Positions 1 to 9,249 are shown, counted from the first letter of the stretch. The stretch: 64,000 nucleotides of DNA from Streptomyces brasiliensis (GCF_014647875.1 NZ_BMQA01000018.1:1-64000); one strand, 5' to 3'. Numbers and translations: made by a program. The notes: generated by a model not told the origin, from the letters alone.

Positions 1-2
1 GG

Positions 3-1228
3 GCACGGCCGGTTCTGAGGGGGCTCCGGCGCAGCAATGCGCCGGAGCTACCCGACGAGTACTCCGGCGAGAAGGAACCCAAAGCACTCCAGCGGTTCTT
101 GAACCTCACCCCTTGGAGCGCGGATCTGATGCGGGAGCTGGTCCGCGACTACGCCATGGAACGCTTCGCGGATCCCCGGGGTGTGCTGATCGCCGACCCC
201 ACCGGATTCGAGAAGAAGGGCAACAAATCAGCCGGGGTCCAGCGGCAGTACTCCGGCACCCTCGGACGTGTCGATAATTGCCAGATCGGGACGTTCCTGG
301 CCTACGCCAACCGTCGTGGCGACCGTGTACTGATCGACCGGGAACTCTACCTGCCCAAGGATTCCTGGGCCGTCGACTTCGAACGCCGTCGGGAGGCCGG
401 GATCCCGGAGGAGGTGGCCTTCCGCACCCGTCCACAGCAGGTCCAGGCCATGATCGAGCGCGCTGTGGCAGCCGGGGTGCCGTTCTCGTGGTTCGCCGCG
501 GACGAGGAGTTCGGCCAGAACAGGATCCTGCGCAGGTACCTGGAAGCAGAGGGCATTGCCTACTGCATGGCTGTCCCGAAATCCACCGACGTGAACACCG
601 CGGGCATCACCACCAACCCCGACTCCCCGACCCGGTTAGACAACCTGGCATCACACCTGCGGCCCAGGGACTTCTCCCGGCGCGCGTGCGGGATCGGAGC
701 GAAAGGATTCCGCACCTACGACTGGGCCGTAATCACCGGACGGGACGGGCACCAGTACGTCGTCCGCCGTACCATCGCGGACGGGGAGACCGACTACTTC
801 CACTGCTACAACCCGCGCGGGGAATCACTGTCGGAACTGGTGGCGGTCATCGGACTGCGCTGGCCGATCGAGGAGTGTTTCGAGGCGGCCAAGCAGCAGG
901 CAGGGCTGGACAACTACCAGGTACGCAAATACGACGCCTGGCATCGCCATATCACCATGGCCATGCTGGCGTTGGCATTCTTGGCCGCGATGGCCCGAAC
1001 CCCGCAAAAAGGGGCTCTTCATGCCTGGGCGGTGACCACGGGCCACGAACACGACGGCTCGCGGCCCTGACCACCGCCGAGGTCCGACGACTGTTCAACC
1101 TGATCGGCTTGACTCCCACCGCCATCGACCAGGGACTTCGCTGGTCGATCTGGCGACGTGCGCATCAGGCGGAGGCACGACGGCACCATTTCCGAAAGCG
1201 GCTAAGACTCCAGATGATCAAGATCTAG
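3..1228 (+). pseudogene. IS701-family transposase, frameshifted, cut by left edge
   Basis: DDE transposase that would catalyse cut-and-paste movement of an IS701-type element. The frame is open from the left window edge. The first plausible internal start is the TTG at 99. Acidic residues expected of the catalytic triad are visible in IADPTGFEKKG, WFAADEEFGQN and RWPIEECFEAAKQ, the last being the family's terminal Glu region. The reading frame stops at 1070 after HEHDGSRP, but the expected C-terminus (ALTTAEVRRLFNLIGLTP to the stop at 1228) continues in another frame. A one-base loss near 1055-1065 therefore split the gene. Probably inactive unless the shift is programmed or a sequencing error. 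Confidence 0.85.
23..48. repeat. Perfect 11-bp hairpin with GCAA loop
   Basis: GCTCCGGCGCA and TGCGCCGGAGC flank a GCAA tetraloop. It lies in or just before the 5' part of the transposase frame. It could be an IS-end or translation-attenuating hairpin, or just coding-sequence symmetry. No T-tract follows. Confidence 0.5.
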
Positions 1229-1278
1229 CCCTGGAGTACTAGTGCTTGACCACATAGACACCTCACCTTGCTATGCCG

Positions 1279-1641
1279 TCAAGTTCTCGGGATGAGTCCT
1301 CCGGACAAGGCACGGTCGTAGAGCCGCTGGTGCCACTCGTTGGCGTCGGGTGCGGGTTGAGTGGTGAGCACGGGGTTCGGGCCGGTCTCGATGAGGTGGA
1401 GGAGCGTCCAGGCGACGCCGTAGCAGTCGTCCGGGCCGAAGCAGGAGACGAGCGCCCCGGCTTCCTCTTCCGTGACCGGCTTCGAGATCGCGTTGAGCTG
1501 CCGAACGCGTCTGTCGATGTCTTCTTCGGTCGCGTCCCAGTCGGGGAGCGGGCCGTCGGCGATGAACGTCTGTACTTCGGGTCGCATGTGTGAATGATCG
1601 GCTTCCGTCGCCACCGCGAGCAATGCCTCTTCAGTGGTCAC
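1279..1641 (-). CDS. Small hypothetical protein, 120 aa
   Basis: I do not recognise the family. The product is acidic and soluble, with no signal peptide or membrane segment. It begins MTTEEALLAVATEADHSHM and has a central FGPDDCYGVAWTLLHLIE stretch that looks like a folded helical protein. The ATG at 1641 overlaps by four bases the stop of the IS110 remnant (1638) on the same strand. It lies between the IS701 end and the IS110 scrap, so it may be a passenger or a survivor of deletion. Composition and residue pattern look coding. Confidence 0.6.
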   Translation of the reverse strand: MTTEEALLAVATEADHSHMRPEVQTFIADGPLPDWDATEEDIDRRVRQLNAISKPVTEEEAGALVSCFGPDDCYGVAWTLLHLIETGPNPVLTTQPAPDANEWHQRLYDRALSGGLIPRT

Positions 1642-1789
1642 GCGGCTGTTGCCTCTGCCGGAGACGGCGCGGGGAACGCGGACTGCTCGTTGAAGAGTTC
1701 GCGCTTCTGGAGGCAGTGGTAGAGCCGATCATGCGGTTGAAGAGGTTGCGTTGGGCGGCTGCGTGCCAGTCTCCGTGCTCGCGTCGCAT
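1638..1789 (-). pseudogene. IS110-family transposase, C-terminal scrap
   Basis: Reading leftward from 1789, REHGDWHAAAQRNLFNRMIG is followed, after a frame change near 1715, by LYHCLQKRELFNEQSAFP and a stop at 1638. This matches the tail of IS110-type transposases, where ...LFNRMIGxLYHCLQ... is continuous. Only about 50 of some 400 residues remain, with an internal frameshift. It marks past insertion and deletion here. Confidence 0.75.
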
Positions 1790-1845
1790 GGCTGGTTAGC
1801 GTCACTTGGTGAAAACCCGGTCGGAGGGGCGCGGGGCCAGGGACT

Positions 1846-2030
1846 CGACAATGCGCCGCCCTGTTCCGCTCGGGTCTGCTGGAACTGCTGCGCGAGAACG
1901 GCAGGGACCAGCTGATCCTGTGCGGGGTGTACGCCCACGTGGGCGTGCTGAGGACGGCGCTGGACGCCTCTCGCACGATGTGCAGCCGTTCCTGGTGGCC
2001 GACGCGGTCGCCGACTCCTCCCTCGATCGC
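1846..2030 (+). pseudogene. Isochorismatase (EntB/PhzD-like) fragment
   Basis: In frame from 1861 the sequence reads LFRSGLLELLREN, GRDQLILCGVYAHVGVL and RTALDA. After a frameshift near 1970 it continues DVQPFLVADAVAD. These are signature blocks of isochorismatase-family hydrolases, which convert isochorismate (or its 2-amino analogue) to dihydro-hydroxybenzoate-type products in siderophore or phenazine pathways. The GVYAHVG block includes the region of the substrate-binding and catalytic loop. The N-terminal half and the end are missing. This is a relic of a larger, lost biosynthetic locus. Confidence 0.75.
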
Positions 2031-2144
2031 CGATCACCGCGACAACTGCCGCGCTCGGTCGGCGTGCGGACGGCACGCCGACGCCGCTCCCCGGCGAGGC
2101 CGGGGAGCGGCGAAGTGTGAGGCCGTGGCTCCGGCGCTGCACGG

Positions 2145-3140
2145 TCAGCTGCCCTGCAACCCCGCGAGGTTGATCCGGCCACCCTGCAGCTGCGCGTGGT
2201 GCGGGGCGGCAAGCGAGGCGTCGGTGATGTACAGCTCGGTGCCGCGCACGGCGGTGGCGGTGGGGCTGGCCAGCCCGTCGGCCGCAGTGAGCACGGTGGC
2301 CTTCGTGCCGTTCGGGTAGACCACGTCCACCTTGTCCTGCGTGTTCACCGTGGCGAACACGATGTCGGAGCGGGAGGACAGGAAGTTGAAGTCGTCAATG
2401 CCCACCTCACCATCGGTCACCTGGTGGATGCGGCCCGGCTTCCCGGCAGCGGTCACGGGAACCCGCAGCAGGGTGCCCTTGTTGAAGTTCGTGACCCACA
2501 CCGCCCCGTTGTGGTAGCGCAGCCCGTTGACGCCGATCGGCAGCGAAGCCGTCGGGTCCGGCGCGAGAGCCTGGTCGGTCAGCCACTTCCTGGCTTGGCC
2601 CCCTGCGACCGGGACGGCCCAGATCGTGCCCTTGTAACTGTCGGTGACGTAGAGTATCTGTCCGGCAGGGTCGATCGCGAGCCCGTTCGGCAGGCCGTCT
2701 GCGGGCAGGGCCGCGAGGCGGCTGGGGTGGCCGCCCGGGGGCAGCTTCCACACTCCTGCGCGCGAGGCGTCCTTGGACCACACGTTGTAGTAGATGGTCC
2801 CGTCGCTGCCACGGGTGTTCCCGGTGAAGCCGTCACCGAGGACGCCGGTCACCAGCACAGTCCTGTGCTTCCCGTTGGCGCTCAGGCGGACCAGCTCCGG
2901 CCGCTGGTCGGCGTAGCTGCCCAGCATGGAGACAGTGAGGGTGCTGTCCGGGTTGACGGTGATGTTCTCCGGTACCTCCCCGGCGGACCAGTCGAACGGG
3001 GCGACGGTCTTGACGGCAGTGACGACCGGCTTGGGGTGTTCCCGCCCCGCGGCGGCCGACGCGTAGGGGGCCGACACGAAGACGGCCGCTGCGGCAGCTA
3101 CGGCCGCTGCGGCCGCAGTGAGGTCGAGTCTCTTGCTCAT
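2145..3140 (-). CDS. Secreted SMP-30/gluconolactonase-like beta-propeller protein
   Basis: 331 aa. Residues 1-30 form a typical Sec signal (MSKR, then an Ala/Val-rich core, ending YASAAA), so the protein is exported. The rest has repeated beta-propeller blades with motifs such as GLPNGLAIDPAGQILYVTDS and GVNGLRYHNGAVWVTNF. This is the pattern of SMP-30/gluconolactonase and related LRE-like domains, which often hydrolyse lactones or bind ligands. No exact substrate can be named. It is the last gene of a leftward group with the NIPSNAP protein (gap 79 bp) and MDR oxidoreductase. Confidence 0.8.
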   Translation of the reverse strand: MSKRLDLTAAAAAVAAAAAVFVSAPYASAAAGREHPKPVVTAVKTVAPFDWSAGEVPENITVNPDSTLTVSMLGSYADQRPELVRLSANGKHRTVLVTGVLGDGFTGNTRGSDGTIYYNVWSKDASRAGVWKLPPGGHPSRLAALPADGLPNGLAIDPAGQILYVTDSYKGTIWAVPVAGGQARKWLTDQALAPDPTASLPIGVNGLRYHNGAVWVTNFNKGTLLRVPVTAAGKPGRIHQVTDGEVGIDDFNFLSSRSDIVFATVNTQDKVDVVYPNGTKATVLTAADGLASPTATAVRGTELYITDASLAAPHHAQLQGGRINLAGLQGS

Positions 3141-3219
3141 GGGTTGGGTTCTTTCTCTTCGCTGTTGTGCGCTGTTGTGCGGTGCTGTGCGGTGGTGGAT
3201 GAGGCGGCCGTGGGCCGGG

Positions 3220-3540
3220 TCATCGCAGGGGTGAGGCGGGGGTGGGTACTACGCGGGTGACGACGGTCTTTTCGGGGATGAGCAGGCTGCCGACGGCCGG
3301 GCCGATCTCGTTCTTCCAGCGGTCGTTCTGGTAGACGGCCTCGTAAACGGCTTTGCTCTGCGTCTCGTCCTCGAACCGGCGGATCCACACGTACCCGTCC
3401 TCGTCCTCGTCGTCGACGAAGGAGGCGGTCACGTCCATGCCCAGCGAGGCCTGGAACGGGATGACCACGTCCTCCATGTAGCGCACCCATTCCTCGCGGC
3501 GGCCGGGCCGCGCCTGGTAGCGGCGGATCTCGTAGTACAC
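3220..3540 (-). CDS. NIPSNAP-family small protein
   Basis: 106 aa with no export signal. MYYEIRRYQARPGRREEWVRYM, then the ferredoxin-like alpha/beta pattern with YVWIRRFEDE and YQNDRWKNEIGP, is typical of the NIPSNAP dimeric alpha-beta barrel family. Bacterial members are often encoded next to catabolic oxidoreductases, and their biochemical role is mostly undefined. It starts 30 bp after the stop of the MDR oxidoreductase on the same strand, so the two are probably co-transcribed. Confidence 0.8.
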   Translation of the reverse strand: MYYEIRRYQARPGRREEWVRYMEDVVIPFQASLGMDVTASFVDDEDEDGYVWIRRFEDETQSKAVYEAVYQNDRWKNEIGPAVGSLLIPEKTVVTRVVPTPASPLR

Positions 3541-3570
3541 GGTGCTGCTCCGTACTGTTTGCGGGGACGG

Positions 3571-4536
3571 TCAGTCGGTCACGGTGAGGACGAGCTTGCC
3601 GCGGGTGCGGCCGGCCTCGCCGCGGGCGTGGGCCTGGGCGGCCTGCTCCAGCGGGAAGGTCTCCTCCACCTCGACGGCGATCTCACCGGCGTCGATCAGG
3701 CCTGCGATCGTGGCCAGTGCGGGACCGTCCGGCTCGACCAGGTACGCGGTGACGCGTACGCCGGCCGCCTCGGCGGCCTGGGCCAGCTCGGGGGAGACGC
3801 CGGCCGGGACGGCGACCAGCAGGCCGCCCGGGCGCAGGACCTTCAGCGAGCGGGTGCTGGTGTTGTCGTGGGCGTCGCCCACCAGGTCGATGACGACGTC
3901 GACGTCCTTGACGGCGTCCTCGAAGCGTGTGGTGGTGTAGTCGATGGTCTCGTCGGCGCCGATTTCCTTGAGCCAGGGGTGGCGTGCGGCGCTGGCGGTG
4001 GCGATCACGTGGGCGCCCAGGTGGCGGGCGAACTGGACCGCGAAGTGGCCCACTCCGCCGGCGGCGGCCGTGATCAGGACGCGCTGGCCGGCCTGGACGT
4101 GGGCGGTGTTGACCACGGTCTGCCAGGCGGTCAGCGCCGCCAGCGGCACGGCGGCCGCGTGCGCGTGGTCGAGGGTGGCCGGCTTGCGGGCCCACTGGCG
4201 GGCCGGTGCGGTCACGTACTCGGCGTAGCCGCCGGCGGCGCGCGGGAACCACGGCATGCCGTACACCTCGTCGCCGACCTTCAGGGTGGTCACACCGAAG
4301 CCGACCTCCTCGACGACGCCGGAGACGTCCCAGCCCAGGATCAGCGGGAACGTCTGCAGTCCCGCCATGCCCTGGCCCTCGCGGGTCTTCCAGTCCACCG
4401 GGTTGGTCCCGGCGGCGTGCACCCGCACCAGTACCTCGGTCGGCAGCGGCTCGGGGCGCGCGACCTTCTCGACGGTCAGCACCTCCGCTCCGCCGAACTC
4501 GCTGATGGTGACTGCCCGCATGGTGTTCCCGCTCAT
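3571..4536 (-). CDS. NADP-dependent quinone-type oxidoreductase (MDR family, Zn-free)
   Basis: 321 aa from the ATG at 4536 (MSGNTMRAVTISEFGG). The frame is open to 4809, but upstream residues are not family-like. GroES-like N-terminal domain (VLVRVHAAGTNPVDWKTREG, GWDVSGVVEEVG), then a Rossmann domain with AAAGGVGHFAVQFARHLGA as the NADP loop, ending HARGEAGRTRGKLVL. No zinc ligand set is seen, as in quinone/enone reductases. First gene of the leftward group 4536-2145. Divergent from the GlxA-type regulator remnant at 4664, which may once have controlled it. Confidence 0.88.
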   Translation of the reverse strand: MSGNTMRAVTISEFGGAEVLTVEKVARPEPLPTEVLVRVHAAGTNPVDWKTREGQGMAGLQTFPLILGWDVSGVVEEVGFGVTTLKVGDEVYGMPWFPRAAGGYAEYVTAPARQWARKPATLDHAHAAAVPLAALTAWQTVVNTAHVQAGQRVLITAAAGGVGHFAVQFARHLGAHVIATASAARHPWLKEIGADETIDYTTTRFEDAVKDVDVVIDLVGDAHDNTSTRSLKVLRPGGLLVAVPAGVSPELAQAAEAAGVRVTAYLVEPDGPALATIAGLIDAGEIAVEVEETFPLEQAAQAHARGEAGRTRGKLVLTVTD

Positions 4537-4643
4537 GTTGTCCTCGCTCACGTCTGTCTTGCTCTTGCTGCAGCGGGGATCGCGTCCCCGCTGCACAAAG
4601 AGTGGCGTGCGCTCGCCAAGGCGGGTGAGTGGCTGGAGGGCCA

Positions 4644-4663
4644 CCTGTCGTACCTTTCCAGCC
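4644..4663 (+). promoter_or_regulatory. Upstream element shared with the 15161 GlxA gene
   Basis: CCTGTCGTAC-N2-TTCCAGCC directly abuts the ATG at 4664. The same element, with the same spacing, abuts the ATG at 15161 and differs only in the two N positions. No Shine-Dalgarno fits, so a leaderless transcript is likely. Confidence 0.55.
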
Positions 4664-4846
4664 ATGTCACATCGCGTCGCTGTTCCCGCCCTCGACGGAG
4701 TCCTGCCGCTGGATCTGGGCATCCCGGCCTGGGTGTTCAACGAGGCCCGTAAGCTCGGCCAGGCGCAGTTCATCGAGCACCCGGTGCCGCAGGACACCGA
4801 CCGCTCCACCTCGGTGACCTGCCAGTGGGCTGGACCGGCCGGCTGA
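4664..4846 (+). pseudogene. GlxA-type (DJ-1/AraC) regulator with large internal deletion
   Basis: 60 codons. The start MSHRVAVPALDGVLPLDLG and AWVFNEA align with residues 1-27 of the intact GlxA regulator at 15161. The next residues, GQAQFIEHPVPQD, align with its residues around 205. About 175 residues (most of the DJ-1/PfpI domain) are missing in frame. The AraC helix-turn-helix that should follow is lost after TCQW. It cannot bind DNA as an AraC protein. The remnant keeps its promoter and its divergent position relative to the MDR oxidoreductase. Confidence 0.85.
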
Positions 4847-5054
4847 GCCGATCACGCTGGAGGACCGTCCCACGGATCGCCACCGCTGCGACTTCGGCGA
4901 CCCCGTCGCCCTGCGTCGACGCGCAGAGTGTCAAGACGTCGACCAGCGTCCCGGTCTCGAGCCAGGGCACGGACGCCGGGAAGAAGATCGTCGGCCGTTC
5001 TCCTGAGCCCGCACGAGCGCGTCCTTCATGTGCGTGAAGCGCTCTGAAGTTCCC

Positions 5055-5108
5055 CCAACTCCCGTGGTGGATGCGGTTATCTGCCGCCGTCCATCACGAA
5101 GGAGTTGG
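5055..5108. repeat. Inverted repeat before integrase remnant
   Basis: CCAACTCC (5055-5062) and GGAGTTGG (5101-5108) are inverted arms enclosing 38 bp. The right arm includes the ribosome-binding site (GGAGG) of the integrase start at 5116. It may be an element end or a translational hairpin. Confidence 0.35.
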
Positions 5109-5115
5109 AGGTGCA

Positions 5116-5967
5116 ATGCGCGCGCACAGGGTGCTGACGCCCGGGTCGACGACGGAGTCGTGGACGCTGCTGGGAGATGATCTGCGACCGGTCGATCCGG
5201 TGGAGCCGTTCCTGCAGCACATCGCCTCCGGCCGGCCCGGGCGGACCAGGACGATCAAGCTGAAGTCCGGGCGGAAGCACCTTCGCGTCCTGACCGCCGC
5301 CCAGGCCCAGAAGATCCTGGACTGCTGCGAACACCTGCGGAACCGGCTGTTGTTCGCCTCGCTCCTGGACACCGGGGTCCGCGTCGGTGAGGCCCTGGGC
5401 CTGCGGCACGAAGACATTGAGATCGCTGAGAAGCAGGTGATGGTGGTGCCGCGGGACAACGACAACCGGGCCCGGGCGAAGGCCGGCCGCACACGAGTCA
5501 TCCCGGCGAGCGCGGAGTTGATGCGGTTGTACTCGGACTGTCTGCACCGCGAGTACGGCGCTCTCGACTCCGACTACGTCTTCGTGAACCTCTTTGCCGA
5601 ACCAAACGGCCGTCCCTGGGCCTATCCGGCCGTCTATGACCTGGTCAGACGGCTACGGAAGACCACCGGGATCGCATTCGAGCCCCACCAGTACCGGCAC
5701 ACTGCGACCTGGCTGCTGCGTCGCGGGGCGGGCCCTGTCGGGCACTCCCGTCAGTGCGGCGGAGCGCGTTCTGGCCGTGGTCGGCCCTGGTCACTCCCGC
5801 CCCTGCCGACCTGCGCGCCGTCGCCCTTGCCGTACGCGGACACCGACGCTGCCCACGCTTGTCCGGAGGTGCCGCTGCCGGCACATCGTGCAGCCTCGGT
5901 GCGGGAGGACGGACGACCCGGCGCATCGTGCTGCACGACCTCGCGCACGTGGCCGCTGACCGCGTGA
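5116..5967 (+). pseudogene. Tyrosine recombinase/integrase, internally deleted and truncated
   Basis: GGAGG seven bases before the ATG at 5116 sets the start. RVLTPGSTTESWTLLGDD is a normal integrase N-terminus, but after PVDPVEPF it jumps straight to the catalytic domain (QHIASGRP, RTIKLKSGRKH), so the SAM-like core-binding domain is missing. The catalytic Arg (TGVRVGEALGLRHED) and HQYRH box are present. After WLLRRGAG (about 5735) the sequence is unrelated Arg/Pro-rich translation, with no GH-x-Y region and no nucleophilic Tyr. It cannot recombine DNA by itself. Sequence 5736-6002 holds nothing else recognisable. Confidence 0.85.
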
Positions 5968-6002
5968 CAATGACGCGCCGTCGGACGGAAGTTCGCGGCG
6001 TG

Positions 6003-6555
6003 TCAGCCGCGAGGCCTCAGCCCGTCGACGACGACGGTGAGCATGCGGTCGAGCTGGGGATGCTGATCGGGGGCGCCGGCCGCGGAGAGCACGCCGGTGA
6101 GAATGCCGCCGACGTCGACCGGATCGATGTCGTCGCGCAGTTCTCCTGCCTCGGAACCGGCCTGGAGCAGCATCCCCAGGATGTGCTGGACCTCGTCGCA
6201 CACAGGTCCGGTGCCGAAGCGTCCGGAAGCGCTCATGGCGACCAGGGCTTCGCAGATGCCGCGCCGCTCGCCCGCCCACTCGGCGAAGTGGAGCATCCAG
6301 GTGAATAGAGCCTGGGCGGGCCGTTCGGTAGCCAGGAGGGCCTGCGCGTCATCGCGCAGCGGGCGGATCTGGTCACGGTAGATCTCTTCGACCAGATCCT
6401 CCCGGGTGGGGAAGTGCCGATAGAGGGTGCCGCTTCCCACGCCCGCGCGTTTGGCGATCGCGTCCAGCGAGATCGTCCGCCCGGAGGCGAAAGCCTCGGC
6501 GGCCGTGGCGATCAGGTGCTCGCGGTTGCGTCGGGCGTCGGCGCGCAGGGTCCTT
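6003..6555 (-). pseudogene. TetR-family repressor lacking its start
   Basis: Reading leftward from about 6555: LRADARRNREHLIATAAEAF, ISLDAIAKRAGVGSGTLYRHF (complete helix-turn-helix) and a normal ligand-binding domain ending VVDGLRPRG at 6003. The HTH is in frame, but no ATG, GTG or TTG with a ribosome site precedes it. The sequence switches directly into the SDR gene on the other strand. One deletion at about 6552 removed the intergenic region and both 5' ends. Internal initiation at the GTG at 6440 would give a protein without a DNA-binding domain. Confidence 0.75.
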
Positions 6556-7105
6556 CGCCGACACCGACGCTCTCCTGAGCACGGTGTCCGAACGTTTCGG
6601 CACTCTCGACCTGCTCTTCCTCAACGCGGGTATCTTCCGTCCCGCACCGGTCGCCGACGTGACGGAGGGGTCGTTCGACGAGCAGGTCGACGTCAACTTC
6701 AAGGGTCAATACTTCACCCTCCAGAAGGCCCTTCCGCTCATGAACGACGGCGGATCGATCGTCCTCACCGTGGGCATCGGATCCCGTCGCGGCAGCCCTG
6801 GCGCCACCCTGGGGGCGGCGACGCGGGGCGCCCTGCTGGCGATGCTGCCCTCGCTCGCGCTCGAACTGGCTCCGCGCAGGATTCGCGTCAATGCCGTGAG
6901 CCCCGGGGCGACCGAGACCCCGCTCTTCGACAAGCTGGGAGTCCCCCGAAGCGGCCGGGACGCCATGCGCTCGAAGATCCCGTTCGAACGCTTCGGATCC
7001 AGCCAGGAAATCGCGGAAGTCGTCGCCTTCCTCGCCTCGGACGCGGCCAGTTACGTCACCGGGCAGGACGTCGCCGTGGCGGGCGGCTACGGGCTCGGCA
7101 TCTGA
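6552..7105 (+). pseudogene. SDR oxidoreductase lacking its N-terminus
   Basis: The reading begins at FADTDALLSTVSERFG and continues LFLNAGIF, VNFKGQYFTLQKALP and ASYVTGQDVAVAGG to 7105. The first 60-70 residues of a short-chain dehydrogenase, with the TGxxxGxG cofactor loop, are missing. At the active site the expected YxxxK reads LGAATR, so both Tyr and Lys are lost. It is abutted head-to-head with the truncated TetR gene. Non-functional as a dehydrogenase. Confidence 0.8.
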
Positions 7106-7176
7106 AGACCGGGCAGGCCGACCAACGGTCCAGGCTCGCGCACACCACGAACCACACACCTATCAGGAGAACAACG

Positions 7177-8247
7177 ATGTCACTCACTCTCGACACCTAC
7201 CGGCCGCTGGGCCGCTCAGGGCTGCTGGTCTCACCGCTGGCGCTGGGCGCGGCCACCTTCGGCACCGAGTGGGGCTGGGGCGCCGAGCGCGAGGAGGCGC
7301 GCAAGCTGTTCGACCGCTACACCGAGCTCGGCGGCAACTTCTTCGACACCGCCAGCACCTACACCAACGGCAGCTCCGAGCGGATGCTGGGCGAGTTCGC
7401 CCGCGGCAACCGCGAGCGGCTGGTGCTGGCGACGAAGTACTCGACGCTGCGCACCCCCGGTGACCCCAACTCCGGGGGCACGCACCGCAAGAGCATGATC
7501 GCGTCGGTGGAAGCCAGTCTGCGACAGCTGAACACGGACTACATTGATCTGCTCTACCTGAACGTCTGGGACTTCAGGACGCCGGTGGAGGAGATCCTGC
7601 GCGGCCTGGACGACCTGGTGAGGCAGGGCAAGGTTCTGTACGTGGCGATCTCCAGCGCCCCGGCCTGGCAGGTGTCGCGCATGCAGGCGATCGCCGACCT
7701 GCGCGGCTGGTCGCCGCTGGTCGCGCTGGAGATCGAGTACAGCCTGATCGAACGCACCGGGGAGCGTGACCTGATCCCCATGGCACGCGAGATGGGACTC
7801 GGCGTGGTCCCCTTCTCCCCGCTGGGCGGCGGGGTGCTCACCGGCAAGTACAGCCGCGAGCACCTGAAGTCGGCGGCCCCCGTCGCCGGGGAGACCGCGG
7901 GCAGCCGCATGAGCCTCAACGCCGCCCTCGGCATGGTCACCGAACGCACCCTCGCCATCGCCGACGCGGTGAAGGAAGTGGCCTCCGAGCTGGGCCGTAC
8001 ACCCGCCCAGGTCGCACTGGCCTGGGCCCTGAACGCCCCGGGCGTGGCGGCACCCATCATCGGCGCCCGCACCGTCGCGCAGCTCGACAACAACCTCGGT
8101 GCCCTGGACGTCGACCTCACGCCGTCCCAGCTGGCCCGCCTCGACGAGGTCAGCGCCATCGACCTCGGCACCCCGCACGCCCTGCTCGCCAGCGACCACA
8201 TCCGCACCGTCACCTCGGGCGACATGAAGATCGAAACCCGCCGCTGA
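7177..8247 (+). CDS. Aldo/keto reductase
   Basis: 356 aa from the ATG at 7177, preceded by AGGAG (7165). The frame is open further upstream but overlaps the SDR relic, so the long reading is rejected. It is a TIM-barrel AKR with the expected tetrad elements: NFFDTASTYTNGSSE (Asp and catalytic Tyr), LVLATKY (Lys) and an LLYLNVWD block where His is usual. The usual His is therefore Asn here. It ends with the NADPH site APIIGARTVAQLDNNL. Its role is NADPH-dependent carbonyl reduction, substrate unknown. The next gene, an SDR, follows after 64 bp. Confidence 0.9.
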   Translation: MSLTLDTYRPLGRSGLLVSPLALGAATFGTEWGWGAEREEARKLFDRYTELGGNFFDTASTYTNGSSERMLGEFARGNRERLVLATKYSTLRTPGDPNSGGTHRKSMIASVEASLRQLNTDYIDLLYLNVWDFRTPVEEILRGLDDLVRQGKVLYVAISSAPAWQVSRMQAIADLRGWSPLVALEIEYSLIERTGERDLIPMAREMGLGVVPFSPLGGGVLTGKYSREHLKSAAPVAGETAGSRMSLNAALGMVTERTLAIADAVKEVASELGRTPAQVALAWALNAPGVAAPIIGARTVAQLDNNLGALDVDLTPSQLARLDEVSAIDLGTPHALLASDHIRTVTSGDMKIETRR

Positions 8248-8311
8248 CGCGCCCCACGAACGGCGACATCCACACGTATCACCATGTTTTCTGGAACGGA
8301 GCAACCTCGGC

Positions 8312-9058
8312 ATGGGTAAGTACAGCGACAAGAACGTCGTGATCACGGGCGGCAGCAGCGGCATGGGACTCGCGGTGGCGGAGCTGCTGGTACGGGGCGG
8401 GGCCCGCGTGGTGATCACCGGCCGCTCCCAGGCCAAGCTCGACGCGGCCCGCGAACGGCTCGGCGAGAACGCCGTGGCCGTCCGGGCCGACGTGGCCTCA
8501 CTGTCCGACCTGGACATGCTCGCCGACCTGGTGAAGAGCGACTTCGGCTCGGTCGAGGCCCTCTTCGTCAACGCCGGCATCTCACCCCTCACCCCCCTCG
8601 GGTCGACCACCGAGGAGATGTACGACGAACTGTTCGCGATCAACGTCAAGGGCGCCTTCTTCTCCGTGCAGAAGCTCGCCCCGCTGCTGAGCGCGAACGC
8701 CGGCGTCGTCCTCACCACCTCGGTCGCCAACGTCATCGGCCTGCCGGACACCAGCGTCTATGCGGCAGGCAAGGCGGCGCTGCGCTCGATGGCCCGCACC
8801 TTCTCCCGCGAGCTCCTTCCGCGAGGGATCCGCGTCAACGCGATCAGCCCGGGCCCCATCGACTCGGGCATCCTGGAGACGATGGGCTTGTCCCGGGAGG
8901 CCGCCGACGCGTTCAGGGCGGAGCGGACCGGGAGCAATCCCATGAAGCGATACGGCACCGTCGAGGAGTTCGCCACGGCGGCTGCGTTCCTCGCCTTCGA
9001 CGCCACGTACACCACCGGCATCGAACTGGCCGTGGACGGCGGCGAAACCCAGCTCTGA
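8312..9058 (+). CDS. SDR family oxidoreductase
   Basis: 248 aa classical short-chain dehydrogenase. TGGSSGMG cofactor loop near residue 12, VNAGISP, then Ser in TTSVAN, the catalytic pair in SVYAAGKAAL, NAISPGPIDSGIL and a C-terminal GIELAVDGG. All active-site residues are present. The ATG at 8312 has GGAG upstream. Probably in an operon with the aldo/keto reductase, so both may act on the same carbonyl or alcohol. A full-length relative of the truncated SDR at 6552. Confidence 0.9.
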   Translation: MGKYSDKNVVITGGSSGMGLAVAELLVRGGARVVITGRSQAKLDAARERLGENAVAVRADVASLSDLDMLADLVKSDFGSVEALFVNAGISPLTPLGSTTEEMYDELFAINVKGAFFSVQKLAPLLSANAGVVLTTSVANVIGLPDTSVYAAGKAALRSMARTFSRELLPRGIRVNAISPGPIDSGILETMGLSREAADAFRAERTGSNPMKRYGTVEEFATAAAFLAFDATYTTGIELAVDGGETQL

Positions 9059-9119
9059 GAGGCTGCCCCCGGCCGGCGGCGAACCACCGCCCCGTGCCTT
9101 CTTCACGTGCGACAACTCT

Positions 9120-9153
9120 GCCGTCCCGACCTGCGCCGCGGTGTCGGGACGGC
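9120..9153. terminator. Hairpin between convergent genes
   Basis: An 11-bp perfect stem (GCCGTCCCGAC / GTCGGGACGGC) with a 12-nt loop sits between the SDR (ends 9058) and the leftward HxlR gene (ends 9250). It could terminate both. No T-tract, as usual for high-GC actinomycetes. Confidence 0.5.
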
Positions 9154-9249
9154 GCCGTTCCTGACGACGGCCTCCGACGAAGCGGCCTCCGACGACAACC
9201 TCCAACCACGCGGTCGCACCGGCGCGGCACGCGCCGGGGCGGGTTCGGG

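Noticed and set aside
6427..7176. Long upstream extension of the aldo/keto reductase frame
   Set aside because: Overlaps TetR and SDR relics in other frames and lacks AKR features; ATG at 7177 has a ribosome site.
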